Origin: JALVCQ01 sp964452325
GTDB lineage: Bacteria > Bacteroidota > Bacteroidia > JAADEI01 > JALVCQ01
Assembly (NCBI GenBank): GCA_964452325.1
Contig: CAYVLB010000017.1
Location: 1 to 21,268, forward strand
Direction: 5' to 3'
DNA length: 21,268 bases
Under the pieces are notes generated by a model. It had not been told where the DNA came from and searched no databases. It saw only the letters and a program-made list of their open reading frames with translations. The position numbers and the translations under genes are program-made. Below, one piece after another: positions 15,716 through 21,268 of this stretch. Within the stretch, counting starts at the first letter, position 1. Each line of letters opens with the position of its first letter.

Positions 15716-16949
15716 CCTACCTTGTGGGCGTCACTGGACGCACGCTCAAGGAGTGGCTTTCGTAGGGAACAATGAGCAGATGTCGTATGCCGAGTTTTAC
15801 AGGCATATCTTGTCGTATCGTCGCCAACTTCGCACGGCCCATTGGCAGCAAATGCGGACCGTCTTTCCGCTAAGGCAGGATGCGAAACATGTGGCCCTTC
15901 TTTGGGCGCTTTTGGAAGAAAACAATTCGCCGCTGTTGTATCCACCCGGCGAACCGTTGATCTCGGAAATCATTCGTTCTTTTGAGCCCCATGGCACCAC
16001 CTACCTTACTGTCGATGGACGTTTGCAGATATTCTCCCATGACACTGGATTGCATCCCGAACCGAACAGGCGCCTTGTCTTCCTTACGGGGGGAACCGGT
16101 GGTCGTCCTCGCTTGGCATGTTTTGATCCCCAACCTTTTCTGCAGCAATATGAGCGCCCGTCGAAATATTTGGTAGCCTTACCATTGATGCCGTTTTTTC
16201 ATTTTGGCGGATTTGATCTATTGATGCGAACACTGGGTCGGCAAGGGACGGTAAAGGTCATACCCCTGGTTTCCGATCGCATTAATAAGGCATTGCTAGA
16301 TGATCCCGTTCCGCATGTGGTATCGGCAACGCCCACTTTTTGGCATTGGTTGCTCAATAGTGGACTCCAGCCACCATACCATCGGATTCAACGGATTAAC
16401 CTAGGAGGGGAGGCACCGTGGGATGAGCTGATGGAACGAATCCAGAAGGCTTTCCCCGATGCTGAAATTGTTAACACGTGGGCAGCTACTGAAACTGGAC
16501 TACTGCGTTCCCATCAGGTACGCATTAAAAATGGTGAGGTATGGGCACGTCCCCAAGCAGGTTTTGTGGGATATTGGCGTCAGCCTTTGGAACTCGATCA
16601 GGAAGGCTTCTTTCGGACGGGAGATCGGGGACGAATCGATGAAAGTGGGCATCTGGTATATCAAGGACGCATAGATGATATGATTAAAGTCCAGGGGCAT
16701 GCGGTGTCGAAGCGTCGAATTGAAGAAGCTATTTTAGCCCATCCATCGGTGGGATGGACAAAAATAGAGACACAAAAGCATCCCCTAATCGGGACTTACC
16801 TCCTTGCCAAAGTGGCTCCGATGCCAAAGCAAACTATTGATCGTTCGACATTGGTGAAATTCCTTCGACAGCGGCTTTTTTCCTATGAGATCCCCACCCG
16901 AATTGAAATTTATCCTACGCCTCGATTCCGATCCAACCTGAAGCGCTGA
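15675..16949 (+). CDS. AMP-forming acyl ligase (ANL superfamily)
   Basis: This enzyme probably activates a carboxylic acid as acyl-adenylate and passes it to CoA or, given the context, to the adjacent carrier protein. The product is 424 residues, compact like MenE. Motifs are a P-loop-like 'FLTGGTGGRPR' (136-146), 'NTWAATETG' (267-275), 'FFRTGDRGRIDESGHLVYQG' (312-331), 'GRIDDMIKVQGHAVSKRRIEE' region and a terminal Lys, K423, in 'RSNLKR' as the catalytic lysine. The P-loop is unusual: TGGTGGRPR instead of TSGTTGxPK, with Arg for the conserved Lys. ATG 15675 overlaps the SDR gene by 41 bases; TTG 15702 would overlap by 14 and is also plausible. It is followed 5 bases later by a GT4 gene. Confidence 0.8.
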   Translation: MPLQGKAFILEDLNLPCGRHWTHAQGVAFVGNNEQMSYAEFYRHILSYRRQLRTAHWQQMRTVFPLRQDAKHVALLWALLEENNSPLLYPPGEPLISEIIRSFEPHGTTYLTVDGRLQIFSHDTGLHPEPNRRLVFLTGGTGGRPRLACFDPQPFLQQYERPSKYLVALPLMPFFHFGGFDLLMRTLGRQGTVKVIPLVSDRINKALLDDPVPHVVSATPTFWHWLLNSGLQPPYHRIQRINLGGEAPWDELMERIQKAFPDAEIVNTWAATETGLLRSHQVRIKNGEVWARPQAGFVGYWRQPLELDQEGFFRTGDRGRIDESGHLVYQGRIDDMIKVQGHAVSKRRIEEAILAHPSVGWTKIETQKHPLIGTYLLAKVAPMPKQTIDRSTLVKFLRQRLFSYEIPTRIEIYPTPRFRSNLKR

Positions 16950-16954
16950 AGCTG

Positions 16955-18049
16955 ATGCGTCCCACGATTATTCATTCGATGAAGGAGTATTTACCCCTTA
17001 CCCATCAATGGATTTATGAGACCATTCAAATCTTGGCGACCAGATTTCGACAAGTGATTCGAACATCCCGATGGATAGAAGGCTCTCCGTTGGTAGCAGG
17101 AGTAGAGGTGATTCGAGATCGGCCTACGCTGTGGCGTCGATGGTGGATACGCCACGTGGGGAAAGACTGGTGGGGGCGGTGGCGCCTTCCTACCAACGCG
17201 CTCCTTTTTTCGCATTTTGGGCCCCAAGGATATCATGACTTGTCTTTGGGAATCCACCCCCATTGGGTTCGGTTCTACGGATTCGACATATCAGCACTAC
17301 CTCAACGTCAACCCCAATGGCTTCCCCTTTATGAACAGCTGTTTCAGCAAGCAGATGTGTTGGTTGTCGAAGGCCCATCTATGAAAGTAGCATTAGCAGA
17401 GGCAGGAGCCCCTACGCACAAGATTTGTGTGCTTCCCATTGGTATTCGCCCTCCCACTTATCAGATAATTCGAAAGTGGATATCGCCACCGTTGAAGGTG
17501 TTGTTGCCCCATGCGATTCGTGAAAAAAAGGGAGTGCTGTATGCCATTCGAGGGTTGGGTATATGGCATCGACGGTTCGGCATTGATCTGGAAATTCATC
17601 TGGTTGGTGATCCACCTTCATCATTCGATCGTCCCTATTGGCAGCAGGTGTGTGAAGAAATTAGACGGTGGCAGCTGGAGCGATATTTGATTCATTATGG
17701 ATTTGTTTCTTTTGAACGGCTCTTGGAGGTTGCCCGGGAATGTCATGTAGCGATCCATGCAAGTTTGACTACCAATGATGGCGATACCGAGGGAGGGTAT
17801 CCCCATGTGATCCCTACGTTGATGGCTACAGGACTCCCTTTCATTGCATCGCATCATGCTGATATTCCGTTTGTCATTCAAGATGGAAGTGGATGGTTGG
17901 TACCCGAGAAAAATGCGGAGGCGGTGGCTGACGCCCTTAACCATGCTATTGGTCCTGGGTTGGAGTTGAGGAGTGAGCAAGCCGCTGTGCGCGCCAAATG
18001 GTTCTATTGGGAACGACTGGCCCCCATGTATTGGCAGGCAATGAGTTAG
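16955..18049 (+). CDS. GT4-like glycosyltransferase with altered E-x7-E motif
   Basis: This probable GT-B sugar transferase is of the colanic-acid-glycosyltransferase-like kind. The 364-residue product has an N-terminal domain with 'LLFSHFGPQG', 'WVRFYGFDIS' and 'VLVVEGPSMKVALAEAGAP', then 'ICVLPIGI'. The donor domain has 'KVLLPHAIREKKGVLYAIRG' (normally the site of 'GRLVEKKG'), 'LEIHLVGD' and 'IHYGFVSFERLLEVARECHVAIHAS'. The donor-binding loop reads 'DTEGGYPHVIPTLMATGLPF': the first Glu is kept, but the position of the second, conserved Glu (in LEAMA) is Thr. The enzyme may therefore be altered in donor binding or activity. The ATG is 5 bases after the ligase stop. It is last of the five-gene run. 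Confidence 0.8.
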   Translation: MRPTIIHSMKEYLPLTHQWIYETIQILATRFRQVIRTSRWIEGSPLVAGVEVIRDRPTLWRRWWIRHVGKDWWGRWRLPTNALLFSHFGPQGYHDLSLGIHPHWVRFYGFDISALPQRQPQWLPLYEQLFQQADVLVVEGPSMKVALAEAGAPTHKICVLPIGIRPPTYQIIRKWISPPLKVLLPHAIREKKGVLYAIRGLGIWHRRFGIDLEIHLVGDPPSSFDRPYWQQVCEEIRRWQLERYLIHYGFVSFERLLEVARECHVAIHASLTTNDGDTEGGYPHVIPTLMATGLPFIASHHADIPFVIQDGSGWLVPEKNAEAVADALNHAIGPGLELRSEQAAVRAKWFYWERLAPMYWQAMS

Positions 18050-18064
18050 CTAATTCAGGCCACT

Positions 18065-18072
18065 TACTTTTG
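18065..18072 (+). promoter_or_regulatory. -7 promoter element for exonuclease gene
   Basis: TACTTTTG fits TAnnTTTG and lies 19 bases before the ATG at 18092; no clear TTG -33 box is seen. The element sits within an inverted repeat GCCACT (18059-18064) / AGTGGC (18085-18090), with another GCCAC at 18072-18076, so a repressor site is conceivable but unproven. Confidence 0.45.
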
Positions 18073-18091
18073 CCACAAATAGTCAGTGGCG

Positions 18092-19144
18092 ATGAAACTG
18101 AAATTGGATCGGCCCATCGTATTCCTTGATATTGAAGCTACAGGCAAAAATCCCCATCGCGATCGCATTGTGGAGTTGTCGATGATCAAAATTCATCCTT
18201 CTGGACGTCGGGAAAGTTACCTCCAGCGATTTAATCCCGAAATGCCGATTGATCCCGAGGCTGCTGCTGTGCACGGCATTACCGATCAAGACGTGCAAGA
18301 TTGTCCGACTTTGCGCCAAGAGGCCAATGTGATTGCTCAGTTTTTAGAAGGATGTGATCTTGGTGGGTTTAATGCAATCCGATTTGATATCCCAATGTTG
18401 CAAAATGAGTTGCGGCGAGTGGGAATGAAGATCAATCTTTTGAAATGTCGCCTGGTCGATGTCCAACGGATTTTTCACATAAAAGAGCCACGCGACCTCA
18501 CCGCAGCCTATCGGTTTTATTGTAGCAAAGAATTGGCGGATGCTCACTCTGCCGAGGGTGATGTGTTGGCTACTATTGAAGTGCTCGATGCCCAGCTGGA
18601 ACGATATAAAGACCTGCCCCGTGATGTGGAAGGACTTTATGAATTTATTGGACGCCCTTTTGATGAGATGATCGATGCATCCCGACGCTTCACGGTGCGT
18701 CAGGGGCGCGTGATTATTAATTTTGGCAAGTACAAAGGCCGTGCAGCTGAGGAAGTTTTTTATGAAGATCCCGATTTCTACCACTGGATGATGGGAGCCG
18801 ACTTTCCAGCAGATACCAAAGAGGTGGCAACCCGTCTGTACGAACAGGTGCACAGCAAAAGAAATAGCCATGGTAATACCGTAGGGGATGAATTGGATGA
18901 TCATCCCTTTGTGGAGGATATGCAACGCCGCGTCGTTGACGTGGAAGGAAAATTCATATATAATGAAGCAGGAGAAATGGTGTTTAATTTTGGGAAATAT
19001 CGCAACCGTAAAGTAGAAGATGTATTTCGGGACAATCCCAGCTACTATCATTGGATGACGCAACAGGATTTTCATGAAGACACGCTCAGGGTGGCGCGGG
19101 AGGTCTATGAAAAAATTCATTCACAAGACGATACGAAAGTTTGA
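18092..19144 (+). CDS. DnaQ-family 3'-5' exonuclease with doubled ExoX-like C-terminal module
   Basis: This is a DEDD 3'-5' exonuclease on DNA or RNA, related to the PolIII epsilon subunit and ExoX. Of 350 residues, the nuclease domain (6-172) shows Exo I 'FLDIEATG' (D13, E15), 'VHGITDQDV', Exo II 'GFNAIRFDIPML' (D99) and Exo III 'HSAEGD' (H152, D157), so all four acidic ligands and the DEDDh His are present. The C-terminal half holds two copies of one module: copy 1 about 198-253 (INFGKYKGRAAEEVF ... FYHWMMGADFPADT) and copy 2 about 286-343 (FNFGKYRNRKVEDVF ... YYHWMTQQDFHEDT). Relatives that I know carry one copy. ATG 18092 is chosen over GTG 18086. MtaB follows after 54 bases. Confidence 0.88.
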   Translation: MKLKLDRPIVFLDIEATGKNPHRDRIVELSMIKIHPSGRRESYLQRFNPEMPIDPEAAAVHGITDQDVQDCPTLRQEANVIAQFLEGCDLGGFNAIRFDIPMLQNELRRVGMKINLLKCRLVDVQRIFHIKEPRDLTAAYRFYCSKELADAHSAEGDVLATIEVLDAQLERYKDLPRDVEGLYEFIGRPFDEMIDASRRFTVRQGRVIINFGKYKGRAAEEVFYEDPDFYHWMMGADFPADTKEVATRLYEQVHSKRNSHGNTVGDELDDHPFVEDMQRRVVDVEGKFIYNEAGEMVFNFGKYRNRKVEDVFRDNPSYYHWMTQQDFHEDTLRVAREVYEKIHSQDDTKV

Positions 19145-19198
19145 TCGGAAAACGATGCTTCTGACGATGACGATTTGTCTTGTTGAAGGGGTTATCTA

Positions 19199-20494
19199 AT
19201 GTCAATGATGCGTCCCCGTATTGCTTTTCATACATTGGGATGCAAACTCAATGCAGCTGAGACCGATACCCTAATCCGACAGGGTCGGCAGCAGGGATAT
19301 TGTATTACCCAATGCCTTAAGGAGGCAGATATTTACGTTATTAACAGCTGTTCAGTTACCGAAGAAGCTGATCGAAAAACGCGGAAATTAATTCGCCGTT
19401 TTTTGCGACACAATCCCCAGGGAAGGGTAGCGGTGATTGGATGTTATGCCCAGCTGCAGCCCCATCAGATAGCTTCTGTCCCTGGTGTGACATGGGTAGT
19501 AGGGGTTAAAGATAAGTTTCGACTGTATGAGTTAATTCAGCGATCGGAAGGTGTATTCCATGCGCCCATCCGGGAAGTTCGATCGGTCGAACCTGCGTAT
19601 TCATTGGGAGAGGAACGCACGCGGGCATACCTTAAAATTCAGGAAGGGTGCGATTATGTTTGCGCATTCTGTACAATTCCTCGGGCTCGGGGGCGTAGCC
19701 GTAGTGCCATGCCGGAAGCCATCGAGGCAGCAGCCCGAGCAATTGCCCGAAAAGGCATTCGAGAAATTACGATCACCGGTGTTAATATTGGGACGTATCG
19801 GGGCCCTCGGGGGGAGTCGTTTCTTGATTTGTTGCAGCGTTTAGACCAAGTAGAAGGCATCGAACGATATCGCATCTCGTCGATTGAACCCAACCTACTT
19901 ACCGATGATATTATCCGCTTTATGGCCGATTCCCCTCGATTCATGCCGCATTTTCATATTCCTTTACAATCGGGCAGTGATGAAATCCTTCGGGCCATGC
20001 GGCGTAAATACGATACTTTACTGTATTCGGAGCGGGTGGCGTCCATCCTTCGCCATCATCCGGATGCGGCTATTGGTGTCGATGTGATTGTTGGCTTCCC
20101 CGGTGAAACGAAGCAACATTTTGAGGCTACTTATCATTTTTTATCGTCATTGCCTGTGGCCTATTTGCACGTTTTTCCATACTCGGTGCGTCCTCGAACA
20201 GCTGCCGCCCAGATGAAGGGGCATATTTCTGCCAAGGTCAAACATGCACGTGTTCAGGTGTTGCGCACACTCTCGCTTCAAAAGCAGCTGGCTTTTGCGC
20301 AGCGATGTTTGGGGACGACCCGTTCTGTATTGGTAGAGCAGACCCCGAATGAGCAGTATTATGAGGGATATACCGACAACTATCTGCGTGTTCGCGTACG
20401 TCGTGAAGCCCAAGTACGGGTAGGGAGCATCGTGCCTGTTCGGTTAGAAGCATTAACTTCGGATGGGAAAATCCGGGGGCGGATAATTGGATGA
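19199..20494 (+). CDS. mtaB: tRNA (N6-threonylcarbamoyladenosine-37-C2)-methylthiotransferase
   Basis: This radical-SAM enzyme converts t6A37 to ms2t6A37 in ANN-decoding tRNAs, stabilising codon reading. The 431-residue product has the N-terminal MTTase domain with three cluster cysteines: C15 (FHTLGCKLNAAETD), C51 (INSCSVTEEAD) and C82 (IGCYAQL). The radical-SAM domain has CDYVCAFCTIPRARG (C151, C155, C158), 'GVNIGTYRG', 'RISSIEPNLL', 'HFHIPLQSGSDEILRAMRRKY' region and 'DVIVGFPGET'. A TRAM-like RNA-binding end follows ('RSVLVEQ ... YEGYTDNYLRVRV'). 'TLGCKLN' and the overall pattern favour MtaB over MiaB and RimO. ATG 19199 has a GAAGGGG stretch 7 bases upstream; ATG 19208 is an alternative. 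It is convergent with the sirtuin gene. Confidence 0.93.
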   Translation: MSMMRPRIAFHTLGCKLNAAETDTLIRQGRQQGYCITQCLKEADIYVINSCSVTEEADRKTRKLIRRFLRHNPQGRVAVIGCYAQLQPHQIASVPGVTWVVGVKDKFRLYELIQRSEGVFHAPIREVRSVEPAYSLGEERTRAYLKIQEGCDYVCAFCTIPRARGRSRSAMPEAIEAAARAIARKGIREITITGVNIGTYRGPRGESFLDLLQRLDQVEGIERYRISSIEPNLLTDDIIRFMADSPRFMPHFHIPLQSGSDEILRAMRRKYDTLLYSERVASILRHHPDAAIGVDVIVGFPGETKQHFEATYHFLSSLPVAYLHVFPYSVRPRTAAAQMKGHISAKVKHARVQVLRTLSLQKQLAFAQRCLGTTRSVLVEQTPNEQYYEGYTDNYLRVRVRREAQVRVGSIVPVRLEALTSDGKIRGRIIG

Positions 20495-20544
20495 GCGAAA
20501 GGGGAGTAGGGGGTGGGATACAGATTTATCTAAACAGGTCCAAT

Positions 20545-21261
20545 TCAGATTGGGGATGCACCATTTGGAATGAGCCTATCCACCAATCGAGGCACTCCCT
20601 CACTGGCGGAGGTTTCGTATAGTTGAATATTCTCTCGCCATGGCGACAGTAGCGAAAGGTCTGGAAGTTCCTTGTTGATAATGTATAATGGTGCTTGTCT
20701 TGGGATGAGGTCAATTAACAAGTTGGCGGGTGCTACCATTAGGGACGTACCGACAACAATTCCGATATCTGCCGATTGCATAATGGATGCTGCGGCTTCA
20801 TACATCGGTACTGGTTCACCAAACCATACCACGTGCGGTCGGAGTTGATGGCCATGTTCGCAAGAATCACCCCATCGGATGTCGTTGTATCCAATATCAT
20901 AGATAAGTGAATTATCTATCGGGCATCTGGCTTTGGTGATTTCGCCATGGAGGTGTAACACATGCGAGGATCCAGCCCGTTCGTGCAGGTCATCGATGTT
21001 TTGGGTGACAATAAAAACCTCGTAGTGTTTTTCTAGCGCTACCAATGCACGGTGTGCGGCATTGGGTTGGGCTTGTGCAACTTGTCGGCGCCGTGCGTTG
21101 TAGAATGCCAACACATGATGCGGATGGGATTGCCATGCTTCCGGGGTGGCCACGTCTTCAATGCGATGATTCTCCCAAAGCCCTCCAGCATCTCGAAAAG
21201 TTGGGATTCCACTTTCTGCGCTGATGCCAGCACCAGTAAATACCACCACTCGTCGACGCAA
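20545..21261 (-). CDS. cobB: NAD-dependent protein deacylase (sirtuin, SIRT5/CobB type)
   Basis: This cytoplasmic enzyme removes acetyl or longer acyl groups from lysines, consuming NAD. The 238-residue product has 'VFTGAGISAESGIPTFRD' (7-24), TQNIDDLHERAG (86-97), catalytic H105 in 'HLHGE' and 'LRPHVVWFGEPVP' (140-152). Y54 and R57 in 'FYNARRRQV' match the pair that binds succinyl or malonyl lysine in SIRT5-type sirtuins. Only two cysteines (C113, C134) occur in the small domain where zinc-binding sirtuins have four, so structural zinc is probably lost. The TTG at 21261 is the only start inside the window. The frame is open back to the edge (GKLRRRVVVF), so the true start may lie a few codons outside. 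The gap to mtaB, 50 bases, shows no clear terminator. Confidence 0.88.
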   Translation of the reverse strand: MRRRVVVFTGAGISAESGIPTFRDAGGLWENHRIEDVATPEAWQSHPHHVLAFYNARRRQVAQAQPNAAHRALVALEKHYEVFIVTQNIDDLHERAGSSHVLHLHGEITKARCPIDNSLIYDIGYNDIRWGDSCEHGHQLRPHVVWFGEPVPMYEAAASIMQSADIGIVVGTSLMVAPANLLIDLIPRQAPLYIINKELPDLSLLSPWRENIQLYETSASEGVPRLVDRLIPNGASPI

Positions 21262-21268
21262 CTTCCCC

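Noticed and set aside
18344..19120. Minus-strand open frame of 258 codons opposite the exonuclease gene
   Set aside because: It lies wholly antisense to a clear DEDDh exonuclease. Its translation is rich in Ile, Phe and His without domain motifs, as expected for a shadow of a biased coding strand.
1..21268. CRISPR array, tRNA, rRNA, insertion sequence or riboswitch
   Set aside because: I read the short non-coding gaps and found no regularly spaced repeats, cloverleaf-like sequence, transposase frame or recognisable riboswitch core. All gaps are under about 130 bases.

Overview
The window is a gene-dense stretch of a bacterial chromosome that looks like Bacteroidota. The reasons are: (1) a secreted protein carries a C-terminal T9SS type A sorting domain; (2) several genes are preceded by the Bacteroidetes-type -7 promoter element TAnnTTTG, and Shine-Dalgarno sequences are mostly absent; (3) RecQ, the sirtuin and the exonuclease have forms I associate with Bacteroidetes. 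I cannot fix the order or genus. The DNA is chromosomal and housekeeping in character. I see no rRNA, tRNA, CRISPR array, insertion sequence or prophage. No gene-free stretch exceeds about 130 bases.

Layout. Bases 3-1028 hold the 3' part of a GT4 glycosyltransferase, then rpmE2 (ribosomal protein L31 type B). Bases 1322-4525 form a tight overlapping run: lgt (lipoprotein diacylglyceryl transferase), a secreted TPR protein and the clamp-loader-like ATPase RarA/MgsA. Bases 4525-6576 hold a stand-alone unit: promoter, one large T9SS-exported protein with an Asp-box, and a strong intrinsic terminator. A 10-N assembly gap lies inside that gene. Bases 6632-9505 hold a chalcone-isomerase-like exported protein, a XerC/XerD-type recombinase and a GlcD-type FAD oxidase, all overlapping. 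Bases 9563-13539 hold aroK, an exported DUF4139-type protein and recQ, behind one promoter. Bases 13575-18049 hold a five-gene run: GT4, acyl carrier protein, SDR reductase, AMP-forming acyl ligase, GT4. Bases 18092-20494 hold a DnaQ-family exonuclease and mtaB (tRNA methylthiotransferase). A sirtuin deacylase lies convergently on the minus strand at the right edge.

How the genes work together. Most transcription units mix unrelated housekeeping jobs (envelope, replication and repair, tRNA modification). The one group whose content suggests a shared pathway is 13575-18049. An acyl carrier protein, a ketoreductase-like SDR and an acyl-activating ligase are locked together by overlapping starts between two glycosyltransferases. 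The simplest reading is a small cassette that makes a carrier-bound acyl group for a surface glycan or glycolipid, but the substrate is unknown. The best single-protein oddity is the exonuclease at 18092, which carries two tandem copies of the ExoX-like C-terminal module.
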